A stretch of 64,000 nt of DNA, taken from Orientallactaga sibirica. Taxonomy: Eukaryota; Chordata; Mammalia; Rodentia; Dipodidae. The notes beneath the pieces were generated by a model that saw nothing but the letters and a program-made list of their open reading frames with translations, had not been told where the DNA came from and made no database searches. The translations under genes and the position numbers were made by a program. The stretch lies in NCBI GenBank assembly GCA_036365145.1, contig JAEOAD010000888.1, positions 3,699,501-3,763,500 of the forward strand, given 5' to 3'. The stretch's first letter is position 1. Every line of letters starts with the position of its first letter. Below are positions 47,740 to 58,548 of the stretch, in pieces.

Positions 47740-47925
47740 TCCACGGACAGAAGTGGGATTTGTCACTGTCTCTGTCTCCCGTCTCATTGTGGAGGGCTGG
47801 GATTGCAGACTTGCTGCTGTATCCAGCTTTATGTGGAATTTGGGATCCACACTAAGATCATCACGCTTGCACAGCAGACACTTTCCTGCTGAGTCACCTC
47901 CTCAGCCCCTCTTCTCTGAGACAGG
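47740..47925 (-). repeat. B3/B4-like SINE remnant
   Basis: Antisense words such as gcttgcacagcagacacttt and gctgagtcacctcctcagcc match the tRNA-like head of B3/B4 elements. The bases 47571-47739 look unique. Confidence 0.55.
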
Positions 47926-47979
47926 CTCTCACCAGTCTAGTTTTGTCTGGAACTTGTTTGTGACTTCTTTTTGTTTGTT

Positions 47980-49520
47980 TGTTTGTTTGTTTGTTTGTTT
48001 TTGTTTTTCAAGATAGATCTGACTATGTAGGCTCAGGGTGACCTCAACTCATAGTGATCCTCCTACCTAGGCCTCCCAAGTGCTGAGATTAAAGGCATGT
48101 GCTACCATGCCTGGCTACTTTACTATTTTTAAATTTTTATTAGAGGGCTGAAGAGATGGCTCAGCAGTTAAGGCTCTTGCCTAAAAAGCCTAAGGACCCA
48201 GGTTTGACTCCCCAGTACCCACATAAAGCCAGATGCACAACGTGGGACATGAGTCTGGAGTTAACTTATAGAGGCTAAAGGCCCAGGTGGACACATTCTC
48301 TTCCTCTCTCTAAAATATTTTTAAAATTTATTTGTGCCTGACATGGTGGCCCACACCTTTAATCCTGACACTTGGGAGGCAGATGTAGGAGGATAGCCAT
48401 GAATTCAAGGCCAGTGTGGGTTTACAGAGTGAGTTCCAAGTCAGCCTGGGCTACCTTGAAAAAAGTCATTTGTGTATATGTGCATGTGTATGGGTGCACA
48501 AGTGCCATGCCACACATATGGAGACCAGAGAACAGCCTCAAGATGTGCATCTTCTCCATCGTCTTTGAGATAGGGTTTCTCTTCTTTTGCCACTGGGAAG
48601 GCCAGATTAGCTGATCCACAAGCTCTTGTATTCTCCTGGCTCTACCTCCCAATGCCATAGGATCACAGATGCACATGCCATTTGCATCCAGCTTTACATA
48701 GGTGCTAGGGAGAATTGAACTCAGGCCAGCAGGCTTGTAAGAAGGAGCCTTTAATCACCAAGTTATCTCCCCAGGCCCACCTTACTTTTTTAAAAATTTT
48801 GTTTTTCAAGGTACGGTCTCTCTCACTCTAGCACAGGCTGACCTGGAAATCACTCTGTAGTCCCAGGCTGGTCTTGAATTCATGGTGATCCTCCTACTTC
48901 AGCCTCCAGAGTACTGGGATTGAATGTGTGCATCAGCACGCCTGGCTTAACCTTACATTTTTTTATTTTTTTATTTTTTGGTTTTGCAAGGTAGGGTCTC
49001 ACTCTGGTCCAGGCTGACCTGGAATTAATTATGTAGTCTCAGGGTGGCCTCGAACTCTCGGCGATCCTCCTACCTCTGCCTCCCGAGTGCTGGGATTAAA
49101 GGCGTGCGCCACCATGCCCAGCAACCTTACTATTTTTTGAGACTAGGTCTCTCACTGAAACCAGAGCTCACCAATTCAGCTACAGTAACCCAGGGACCCT
49201 CCTGTCTCTACCTCCCCAGCACTGCAATTACAGGTGCACATGGCCATGCCTGGCTTCTGCGTCCATGCTGGCAATAGATCAACACAGCTCCTCATACTTG
49301 TGCAGCAAGCACTTAACCCACTGAGTCATTTCCCCGGTCCTGAGTTTTATGTTTTTATTTATTTACTTGAGAGACAGAGGGAGAGGAATGGGCACACCAG
49401 GTCCTGTTGGTGCTGCAAATCCAGATGCAGATACTTTATGCATCTGGCTTTATGTGAGTACTAGGGAATTGATCCTGGGCCATTGGGCTTTGCAAGCAAT
49501 CATCTTTAACTGCTAAGCCT
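47980..49520. repeat. Mixed SINE array in intron 15
   Basis: In order: B1 47980-48115 (-); tRNA/ID SINE 48143-48330 (+); B1 48335-48465 (+); B4-like 48470-48778 (-); B1 48790-48945 (-) and 48965-49125 (-); B4-like 49130-49340 (-); tRNA/ID SINE 49345-49520 (-). Confidence 0.78.
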
Positions 49521-50010
49521 CTCTCTCTTTCTTTCTCTCTTTCTTTCTTTCTTCTTTCTTTCTTTCTTTCTTTTTTTTTTTCAAGGTAGGGTCTCACTGT
49601 AGCCCAGGCTGGAACTCACTCTGTAGTACCAGGCTGGCCTCAAACTCACAGTGATCTTCTTACTTCTGCCTCCCTGAGTGGTGCTGGAATTAAAGGCATG
49701 TGCCACCACACCCCAGCTGACTTCTCTTTCTTTCCTTCTCCCTTCCTTCCTTCCTTCCTTTCTTTCTTTCTTTCTTTCTTTCTTCTTTTTCCCTTTTGGT
49801 TTCTTGAGATAGGGATTCCTTGCTCTAGCCCAAGATGACTTAGAATTCACTGTGTAGTCTTGGGGTGGCCTTGAACTCACAGAACTTCTCCTTCCTTGGC
49901 CTCCTGAGTGCTGGGATTAAAGGCATGTGCCACCACTCCCGGCTTACTTTTCTTCCTTCCTTCCTTCCTTCCTTCCTTCCTTCCTTCCTTCCTTTCCTTC
50001 CTTCCTTCCT

Positions 50011-50057
<47 letters not shown>

Positions 50058-50110
50058 GTGCCTCTTTCTTTCTTTCTTTTTTCTTTTCTTTCTTTCTATC
50101 TTTTTTTTTA
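49515..50110. repeat. TTTC/TTCC microsatellites with B1 copies between
   Basis: Tetranucleotide runs at 49515-49580, 49730-49790 and 49950-50110 follow or precede antisense B1-like SINEs at 49580-49720 and 49795-49945. Length is probably polymorphic. Confidence 0.92.
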
Positions 50111-50114
50111 GAAA

Positions 50115-50290
50115 GAGTATTTTTCTCTAAATATTTTGTTTAGTTAGTTGAGAGAGAGGAAGAGAGAGAATGGGCACTCCAGGGCCTTCAGCCACTGCAA
50201 ACGAACTCCAGATGCATGAGCCACCTTGTGCATCTGGGTTACATGGGTCCTGGGGAATCAAACCTGAGTCCTTTGGCTTGCCCATGACTT
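50115..50290 (-). repeat. tRNA/ID SINE, truncated at the head
   Basis: Antisense body words tgcaaacgaactccagatgc and gcatctgggttacatgg are present; the head ending ccatctctccag is missing. The bases 50291-50490 are unique. Confidence 0.85.
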
Positions 50291-50494
50291 TTCTTTTTTT
50301 AAACACTTACTCCTTTAGAGAAGGAGGGTCACAAGGCTGCCCATAATGAACTAGGGAGCCTTAATTGTCATTGTTGCTATTATTGAGAGTCTTCAGATAG
50401 CATCATGAAAGAAAATCCTCTGGCCTCTGCTGGACAGAGCCTGTAGGCATGCACCACCAAGCCTGGTGGGGTATGCAGCTGAGGGGGAGAGATT

Positions 50495-50714
50495 TTTTAT
50501 TTTTATTTATTTATTAGAGAGAGAGAGAGGGGGAGAGAGAGAGAAGAGAGAGAGAGAAAGAATGGGCACACCAGGGCCTCTAGCCACTGCAAACAAACTC
50601 CAGATGTATGTGCCACCAAGTGCACCTGGCTTTACGTGGGACCTGAAGGATCAAACTGGGGTCCTTAGGCTTCACAGGCATGCGCGTTAACCACTAAGTG
50701 ATCTCTCCAGCCCT
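50495..50714 (-). repeat. tRNA/ID SINE abutting exon 16
   Basis: An antisense tRNA/ID SINE with a GA run, ending gtgatctctccagcc 35 bp before exon 16. Confidence 0.92.
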
Positions 50715-50749
50715 CCAAGGGAGAGATTTGATGAGTTTTTGTTCTGCAG

Positions 50750-50910
50750 CTCCCGGCCTGTGGTGGATATTGTCACTGAGCTGTCCTTCTTCCCGAATGA
50801 GATCCCAGTGCATGAGGTAGAGTGCTCCTATTCCGCCAGTCCCAGGAAGAAGGAAGGGGTCAACCTTACAGTCTGTTTCCAGGTTCAGTCTCTCATGCCC
50901 CACTTCCAAG
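50750..50910 (+). CDS. Itgal: Itgal exon 16: end of propeller and start of thigh
   Basis: The acceptor is ctgcag|C and the donor g|gtcagt; 1 + 53 codons + 1. The product starts [20 protein letters not shown] and includes [20 protein letters not shown] with an NLT sequon. It leads into the immunoglobulin-like thigh domain. A tRNA/ID SINE ends 35 bp before the acceptor. Exon 17 is only 108 bp downstream. Confidence 0.97.
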
Positions 50911-51018
50911 GTCAGTGCCATCCTCCTGTTCCCAGAATAGCTGCCTACATTAAACCTGCCACGTGGCCTGAGCATCCCCCACCATTCACCTCCTGCCTTT
51001 TTCATCCTGCCTGTTCAG

Positions 51019-51170
51019 GTCGTCTGCTTGCTAATCTCACCTACACTCTGCAACTGGATGGCCATCGGACCAGGAGCCGGGGGCTGTTCCCAGGAGGAAC
51101 CCACAAGCTCAGCGGGAATACAGCTGTCAGCCCAGCCAAATCCTGCATGAAGTTCTGGTTTCACTTCCCT
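51019..51170 (+). CDS. Itgal: Itgal exon 17: thigh domain
   Basis: The acceptor is gttcag|G and the donor t|gtaagg; 2 + 50 codons. The product begins [20 protein letters not shown], which contains an NLT sequon and is almost identical to human. The following segment [19 protein letters not shown] is more divergent. The next intron is 4.9 kb. Confidence 0.97.
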
Positions 51171-51369
51171 GTAAGGGAGCCAATGCTGGTGTTCTGGGAA
51201 GGGTTGGTGGGTTGACTGCTGTGAGAAGCAGGGAGAGCGAAGGCTCAGCTCTGTCACAGTCCAGCTGCGGCAAATCACATCTATCTGCTTGACTAACATT
51301 TATTTCCTCTGCTGGGAAATGTTACATATTTTCCTCTGCTCCTTGCTATATTTGCATAGGCTTTTTTTG

Positions 51370-52155
51370 TTTTGTTCTGTCCTTTTGAGACAGAGTCTTT
51401 GCTATGCAGCCCTAGCTGGCTTGGTACTTGTTACTTAGATCAAGCTTGCCTTGAACTCATGGCAGCCTTTCTGCCTTAACCTTCCAAGAGCTGGATTACA
51501 GGTGTGCACCACAACATGATTATAATTTACTCACCATTTTCCCTTCTCTCGTGTCATCTATTAATGCTGGTGCTCAGCTTGCTTGCTTGTTTGCTTTCTT
51601 TCTTTCTTTTTATTTATTTATTTATTTATTTTTTTTTTTCGAGGTAGGGTCTCACTCTAGCTCAGGCTGCCCTGGAATTCACTATGGAGTCTCAGAGTGG
51701 CCTCAAACTCACGGTGATTCTCCTACCTCTGCCTCCTGAGTGCTGAGATTAAAGGCATGCACCACCACGCCCAGCTTTTTTTTTTTTTTTTTTTTGAGAT
51801 AGGGTCTCACTGTAGCCCAGGCTGACCCAGAACACACTCTGTAGCTCTATGCTGGCATCAAACTCATAGCAATCCTCCTACCCCAGCCTCCTGAGTTGCT
51901 GGAATTAAAGCGTGCAACACCATGCCCATCTTTCTTAGTTATTTTTAAAATTTATTTATTTAAGAGTGCCAGAGAGAGAAAGAGGCAGATAAAAAGAGAA
52001 TGAGTATGCCAGGGCCTCCGGCCACTGCAAATGAACTCCAGACGTATGCCACACCTTGTGCATCTGGCTTTACTTTGGGTACTGGGGAATTGAACTTGGG
52101 TCCTTTGGCTTTGCCAACGGGCATCTTAATTGCTAATCCATCTCTCCAGCCCCAT
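51370..52155 (-). repeat. B1 and tRNA/ID SINEs in intron 17
   Basis: An old B1 at 51370-51530, B1-like copies at 51620-51775 and 51778-51930, and a tRNA/ID SINE at 51945-52155. The bases 51171-51369 after exon 17 are unique. Confidence 0.83.
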
Positions 52156-52159
52156 GGTT

Positions 52160-52955
52160 ATTTTTTAAAATTTTTATTTATTTATTTATGGGAGAGATGG
52201 CTTAGCGGTTAAGGCGCCTGCCTGCTAAGCCTAAGAACACTGGTTCCAATCTCCAGTGGTTCCAATCTCCAGGTCCCACGTTTAGCCAGATGCAAAGTGA
52301 CGCAAGGGCGCAATGCGGCACTTGCCCACAAGGGGGCACACACATCTGGATTTTGTTCACAAAGGCTGAGAGACTGCTGGCGTGCCCATTCTCTGTCTTC
52401 CTCTCCCTGTCTCTCTGTCTGGCTCTCTCTGTGTCTCTCTCTAAAAAATAAAAAATTAAAAATTAAAAAAAAATTTATTTATTTATTTGAGAGGGAGAGA
52501 GTGAGAGAAAAAAGCAGATAGAAAGATAGAGAATGGCCTTGCTAGGGCTTCTAGGCATTGCAAACGAACTCCAGATGCATGCACCACCTTGTATATCTGG
52601 CTTATGTGGGTACTGGAGAATTGAACCTGGGTCCTTAGGCTTTGAAGGCAAGCGCTTTACCACTAAGCCATCTCTCCAGCCCCTCATAGCTACTTTTTTA
52701 AAAGGTTGTTTTTAAAAAATTTTATTTATTATTTATTTATTTATTTGCAAGCAGTGAGAGAAAGATAGAAGAGCAGCAGACAGAGAGATAATGGGCATGC
52801 CACAGCCTTTAGGCACTGCAAATGAACTCCAGATGCATGTACCTCTTGTGCCCCTTGTGCATCTGGCTTACATGGGTCCTGGAGAATCGAACCAGGATCC
52901 TTTGGCTTTGCAAACAAACACCTTAACTCCTAAGCCATTTCTCCAACCCCCCTCA
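52160..52955. repeat. Long tRNA SINE (+) nested in tRNA/ID SINE (-), plus another
   Basis: The sense long tRNA SINE (52190-52470) sits in the ATTT tail of an antisense tRNA/ID SINE (52160-52190 and 52470-52682). Another antisense copy is at 52700-52955. Confidence 0.82.
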
Positions 52956-53045
52956 TAGCTATTTTTAATGGCTATGGACTATTCAGTCATCATGGTAATT
53001 TTACTTACCAGATAATTTATTAGTACTCACACCAAGAAGGTTTGT

Positions 53046-53298
53046 CAATGTTAGTTTGGTTTGTTTTTATTTATTTTATTTGAGAGTGACAGGCAGACAG
53101 AGAAAGGGACAGAAAGAGAGAATGGGCATGCCAGGGCCTCCAGCCACTGCAAACAAATACCAGATGCATGCGCCACCTTGTGCATCTGGCTTATGTGGGT
53201 CCTGGGGAATTGAGCCTTGAACCAGGGTCCTTAGGCTTCACAGGCAAGCGCTTAACCACTAAGCCATCTCTCCAGGCTCTGTCAATGTTAGTTTGGAG
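53046..53298 (-). repeat. tRNA/ID SINE with clear target duplication
   Basis: The SINE at 53070-53278 is flanked by perfect copies of gtcaatgttagtttgg at 53047-53062 and 53281-53296, a young insertion. Confidence 0.93.
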
Positions 53299-53444
53299 AA
53301 CTGCTGAGACCCCCAGATACCATTTGCTTATAGCAGTCTTGTGCAAAAATGGGACTGACATCAAATTATTATGGTCTCTTAAGTACTTCATAAAAGGGTG
53401 AAGACAGTGTTGGGGTATATTAAGAATGATATACATTTTAAAAC

Positions 53445-54110
53445 ATTTTTTGGTTTTGTTGTATTTATTTTTACTTTTATTTTTTAATTTTTGGAGAGAG
53501 ACACAGAGAGAGACAGACAGAGAGAGAGAGACAGAGAGAGTGGGCACGCCAGCAGTCTCTCAGCTGCTGCGAACGAAATCCAGATGTGTGCGCCCCCTTG
53601 TGGCATTGCGCCCTTGCGTCACTTTGCATCTGGCTAAACGTGGGACCTGGAGATTGGAACCGGGTTCTTAGGCTTAGCAGGCAGGCACCTTAACTGCTAA
53701 GTCATCTCTTCAGCCCATTGTTGTATTTTTTTAATGAGAGAGGTAATTGGCACACCAGGGCCTCCAACCACTGCAGTCAAACTCCAGATGTGTGTGCCAT
53801 CTTGTGCATGTGTGCAGCCTTACGTGCTTATGTCACTTGTGCATCTGGTTTATGTGGGATCTGGAGAGTCAAACATGGGTCCTTAGTCTTCACAGGCAAG
53901 CCCCTTAACCACTAAGCCATCTCTCCAGCCCTTGGGAATGTCAAACATATAAAAGTTGAAACAGGCCGGGTGTGGTGGCACACGCCTTTAATCCCAGCAC
54001 TCAGGAGGCAGAGGTAGGAGGATTGCCATGAGTTCAAGGCCACCCTGAGACTATATAGTGAATTCCAGGTCAGCCTGGACTACAGTGAGACCCGACCTTG
54101 AAAAAACAAA
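53445..54110. repeat. Long tRNA SINE (-), tRNA/ID SINE (-) and B1 (+)
   Basis: Long tRNA SINE 53465-53716 flanked by gttgtattt; tRNA/ID SINE 53735-53930; sense B1 53966-54105 flanked by gttgaaacag. The bases 53299-53444 and 54111-54205 are unique. Confidence 0.87.
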
Positions 54111-54210
54111 CAAACAAAAGAGTTGAAACAGTAAACCACAAGGTAGTAATCCCTTTTGAATAATTATCAACTCATAGTCTCATTTCATTCTTTTTTAAAA
54201 AATATTTTTG

Positions 54211-55125
54211 GGCTGGAGGGATGGCTTAGCGGTTAAGGCGCTTGCCTGCAAAGCCAAGGAATCCAAGTGAGATTCCCCAGGATCCATGTAAGCCAGATGC
54301 ACAAAGTGGTGCATGCATCTGGAGTTTGTTTGCAGTGGCTGGAGGCCCTGGCATGCCCATTCTCTCTGTCTCTGTCTCTGACTCTCTCTGAATAAATAAA
54401 TAAATAAATAAATAAATAAAACTTTAATTTTAAAAAATATTTTTATTTTTATTTATTTATTTGCAAGAAGAGAGAGAGACATAGAAGAGAGATAGACAGA
54501 GAGAATGGGCATGCCAGGGCCTCTAGCCACTGCAAACAAACTGCAGATATATGTGTCCCTGTCTTATGCGGGTCCTGGGGAATCGAACCTGGTTTCTTTG
54601 GCTTCATAGGCAAACGTCTTAACCGTTACGCCATTCCACTAGCCCTAAATTTAAAAAAAAATTTTTTTTTTATTTGGGTTGGAGGGATGGCTTAGGTGTT
54701 AAGGTGCTTGCCTGCAAAGATAAAGGACCCAGGTTTGATTCCCCAGAACCCACATAAGCTAGATGCACAAGGTGGTGCATGCTTCTGGAGTTTGTTTGCA
54801 GTGGCTAAAGGCCCTGGAGCACCCATTCTCTCTCTATCTGCCTCTTTCCCTCTGTCTCTGACTCTTTCTCTCTCAAATATAAATATAAATAAAATATTAA
54901 ATTTTTTTATTTGCAAGCAGAGGGAGAGAATTAGAGTGAACGAGCAAGAGAGAGAGGGAGAGAGAGAGAGATTGGCCACACTAAGAGCTCTGGCCACTGC
55001 AAATAATCTCAGACATATACACCACCATGTGCATCTGGCTTATGTGGAAACTAGGTGAGTCAAACCTGGGTCCTTAGGCTTTGCAGGCAAGCGCCTTAAC
55101 TGATAAGCCATCTCTTCAGCCCTCA
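54211..55125. repeat. Four tRNA/ID SINEs in alternating directions
   Basis: Copies at 54211-54420 (+), 54430-54645 (-), 54680-54895 (+) and 54897-55125 (-). Neighbouring copies are inverted repeats able to pair in the transcript. Confidence 0.88.
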
Positions 55126-55138
55126 TTTCATTTATTTA

Positions 55139-55235
55139 TTTGTTTATTATTGACAACTTCCATAATTATAGACAATAAACCATGATAATTCTCTCCTTCA
55201 CCTCACTTTCCCCTTCAGAACTCTACTCTCCTGGT
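55139..55235 (-). mobile_element. Very short L1 3-prime end
   Basis: About 95 bp of L1 tail starting with ttattgacaacttccataat. An old B1-like remnant follows at about 55285-55400. Confidence 0.82.
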
Positions 55236-55533
55236 ATAAACTTTAAAAATAGTTTCCTAGAGCAATTTGGTTGGTTTGTTTATTTGGTAGAAATAAGGTT
55301 TCACTTTGTAGCCCAGACTGGCCAGCCTCAAACTCATACGATCCTTCTGCCTCAGCCTCTGGAGTCCTCACATTACAGTCCCAAGCACCAAACACCAAGC
55401 TCCCTGCCTAGATCAAACTGACAAAGAAAGTGCTTCTACTAGTACTCAGTGGGAAACAGTGCTGGGATTGATTAATGATGTCGAAAGTGGACTTGGGCTG
55501 AGGAATGAAAGCTTATGATGAGAAGCACCCTGG

Positions 55534-55890
55534 CACATTGTGGTGGTTTGATTCAGGTGTCCGCCATAAACTTAGATATTCTGAATGCTAGGGTCCCAGA
55601 TGATAGAGATTAGGGAATTAACGCCTCCTAGAGGCAGTGTATTGTTGGGGGCGGACTTATGGGTGTTATAGCCAGTGTCCCCTTGTCAGTGTTTGGCACA
55701 CTTTCCTGTTGCTGTTGTCCACCTTATGTTGGCCAGGGGGTGATGTCCATCCTCTGTTCATGGCATCATTTCCCCTGCCATCATGGAGCTTCCCCTTGAG
55801 TCTGTAAGCCAAAATAAACCCCTTTTACCCACAAGCTGCTCTTGATCGGGTGATTTCTGCCAGCAATGCGAACCTGACTGCAACACACAT
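55534..55890 (+). mobile_element. Solo LTR with 5-bp target duplication
   Basis: A 347-bp element (55539-55885) starts TGTGGTGGTTTGA and ends GCAACA. It is flanked by cacat at 55534-55538 and 55886-55890. An AATAAA signal is at 55813-55818. The TG...CA ends, the length and the 5-bp duplication fit a solo LTR of the ERVL/MaLR type common in rodents; the subfamily name is not certain. It has no coding part. It lies 147 bp before exon 18. Confidence 0.75.
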
Positions 55891-56032
55891 TATCAACAAC
55901 TTCAATGCATTTCGTGTATTTAAGTGTGTATAGTGGGAAGGTGGTAACATATTTGACAAATAGCTACTAGAGCTTCGTCGCTGGTAAAATGTGACAGAGC
56001 ATGCCTGACGGAGGCTGTGCTCTTCTTCTCAG

Positions 56033-56122
56033 GTGTGCATTCAAGACCTCATCTCCCCGATCAGTGTCTCCCTGAATTTCTCTCTTTTGGAGGAAGAAGG
56101 GACTCCGTGGGATGGAAAAGCG
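56033..56122 (+). CDS. Itgal: Itgal exon 18: thigh domain
   Basis: The acceptor is tctcag|G and the donor g|gtaagt; 30 codons in phase 0. The product [20 protein letters not shown] ends [10 protein letters not shown] and keeps an NFS sequon. A solo LTR ends about 145 bp upstream of the exon, and a 0.9-kb polypyrimidine tract starts about 72 bp after its donor. Confidence 0.96.
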
Positions 56123-56194
56123 GTAAGTAGAGACTGGCAGAGGAGTTGATGGGAAGTAGGAAGAGTAAAAAGCACACTCAGCCAGAAGAAATTG

Positions 56195-57084
56195 TGTTGA
56201 GTCCTTCCTTCCTTCCTCCCTCCCCCCCACCCACCCACCCTCCTTCCTTCCTCCCTCCCTCCCTCCTTCCTCCCTCCCTCCCTCCCACCCATCCTCCCTC
56301 CCTCCTTCCTTCCTTCCTTCCTCCCTCCCACCCTCCCTCCTTCCTTCTTTCCTCCTTCCCTCCCACCCACCCTCCCTCCTTCCTTCTTTCCTCCTTCCCT
56401 CCCACCCACCCTCCCTCCTTCCTTCCTTCCTCCCACCCACCCTCCCTCCTTCCTTCCTCCCTCCCACCCACCCTCCCTCCCTCCTTCCTTCTCCTCCTTC
56501 CCTCCCACCCACCCTCCCTCCCTCCTTCCTTCCTCCCACCCACCTTCCCTCCCACCCACCCTCCCTCCCTCCTTCCTTCCCCTTCCCCTCCCACCCACCC
56601 TCCCCTCCCTCCTTCCTTCCTTCCTTCCTTCCTCCCTCCCTTCCCACCCACCCACCCTCCCTCCTTCCTTCCTTCCTTCCTTCCTTCCTTCCCTCCCACC
56701 CCCTCCCTCCTTCCTTCCTTCCTCCCTTCCCACCCACCCACCCTCCCTCCTTCCTTCCTCCCTTCCTCCCCACCCCACCCTCCCTCCTTCCTTCCTTCCC
56801 TCCCACCCACCCTCCCCCTCCTCCCTTCCTTCCTCCCCCCACCCACCCCCCTCCCTCCTTCCCTCCTCCTCTCTCCCACCCCCCCCTCCTTTCTTCCTTC
56901 CTCCTTCCCTCCCCTCCCACCCTCCCTCCCCCTTCCTCTTCCACCCTCCCACCCTCCCTCTTTCCTTCCTTCCTCCTCCCTCCCTCCCTCCCCTCCCTCC
57001 TTCTTTCCTTCCTTCCTTCCTTCCTTCCCTTCCTTCCTTCCTTCCTTCCTTCCTCCTCCCTCCCACCCTCTCTCCTTCCTTCCT

Positions 57085-57115
<31 letters not shown>
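56195..57115. repeat. Polypyrimidine TTCC/TCCC/CACC tract
   Basis: About 0.9 kb of almost pure C/T on the + strand with regular CACCCACC blocks spaced among TTCC and TCCC units, ending in a T run. The long open frames on both strands (up to 395 codons) are only repeat translation. Confidence 0.95.
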
Positions 57116-57118
<3 letters not shown>

Positions 57119-58020
57119 AGGTAGGATCTCCTGGAGTTCACTATGTAGTCTCAAGGTGGCCTTGAACTCGGGGCGATCCTTCTAACTCTGCCTCAGAGTA
57201 CTGCAATTAAAGATTTGCACCACTATGCCCGGCTTTTTTTATTTTTATTTTTATTTTTTTGGTTCTTTAAGGTAGGGTCTCAGTCTGACCTGGAATTCAC
57301 TATGTAGTCTCAAGCTGGCCTCAAACTCACAGTGATGCTCCTATCTCTGCCTCCCACATGTGCGTGCTGTATTAAAGGTGTGCAAGGCCCAAAGTTCTTT
57401 TTTTTTTAATGTTATTTATTTATTGGAGAGAGAGAGAGAATGGGTGAGTCAGGTCCTCTAGCCACTGCAAATGAACTCCAGATACATGTGCCACCTTGTG
57501 TATGTGGCTTACATGGGTCCTGGGGAATTGAACCTGGGTCCTTAGGCTTCGCAGGCAAGTGCCTCAACTGCTAAGCCATCTCTCTAGCCCCCAAAGCTCT
57601 TTTATTTATTTATTTATTTTTTTTTTTGGTTTTTTTTGGTTTTTCGAGGTAGGGTCTCACTCTGGCTCAGGCTGACCTGGAATTCACTATGTAGTCTCAG
57701 GGTGGCCTCGAACTCACGGCGATCCTCCTACCTCTGCCTCCCGAGTGCTGGGATTAAAGGCGTGTGCCACCATGCCGGGCCCTACCAAAGCTCTTTTAAA
57801 TATTAATTTCCACAAAGTCCCTTATTGGTTAAGTAAGACACATTGCCTGTTGCCTACAGTCAAAGACTCTTGCTGAGTGTGGTGGCACACACGTTTAATC
57901 CCAACACTCAGGAGGTAGAAGTAGGAGGATCACTGTGAGTTGAGGCCAGTCTGAGACTACAGAGTGAGTTCCAGGTCAGTATGGGATAGAGTGAGACCCT
58001 ACCTTGAGAAAACAACAACA
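57116..58020. repeat. SINEs downstream of the polypyrimidine tract
   Basis: B1-like 57116-57232 (-) and 57255-57390 (-, shortened), tRNA/ID SINE 57400-57592 (-), B1 57625-57780 (-) and B1 57873-58015 (+). The bases 57781-57872 and 58021-58250 are unique. Confidence 0.85.
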
Positions 58021-58252
58021 AAAAGAACTTGGGGAAGAAGGGGAGCCAGAATGGTGGCTCTGGGGGCTCTTAGGAAGAAGTGATAGTGGGTAGACTCTCC
58101 AGAGTCCCTCAGTGAACCAGCTGCAGGTCCCTCTAGGCATCAGCTTTAACCACATCAGCCTCTAACACTGTTCTCAACCCATACATGCAATGAAGGGACC
58201 TTCAGAAGGCCAAGCTTTGGGCCTAGATTGTTCTTTATTTTGAAAGGAGAGA

Positions 58253-58509
58253 CAATGAACTTACAAAGAGGAAAGGTTTACTTTGGCTTGTGATCTCAGA
58301 GGTTATAGTCCATGATCACTGGGCCCTGTTGCCTTGGGCCTGTGTCCAGGCAGTGCATCATGGTGGTGGATGCATGCTAAAGCAACCTGCTCACCTCACT
58401 GCAGCTGGGAAGCAGAGAGAGGAAGAAGCTGGCATCCTCTTCAAAAAGGTCCCTCCACTGACCGAACTTTCTCCAACTAGCCTCACTTTTTTAAAAAACA
58501 TTTTTATAT

Positions 58510-58548
<39 letters not shown>

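Noticed and set aside
49865..50143. Ser/Phe/Leu-rich membrane-like frames
   Set aside because: They are translations of TTCC and TTTC repeats.
55967..57165. Long open frames of 395, 366 and 339 codons on both strands
   Set aside because: They are translations of the TTCC/TCCC tract (Gly/Arg/Glu-rich or Pro/Ser-rich), overlap each other on both strands and include parts of exon 18 and a SINE. There is no gene structure.
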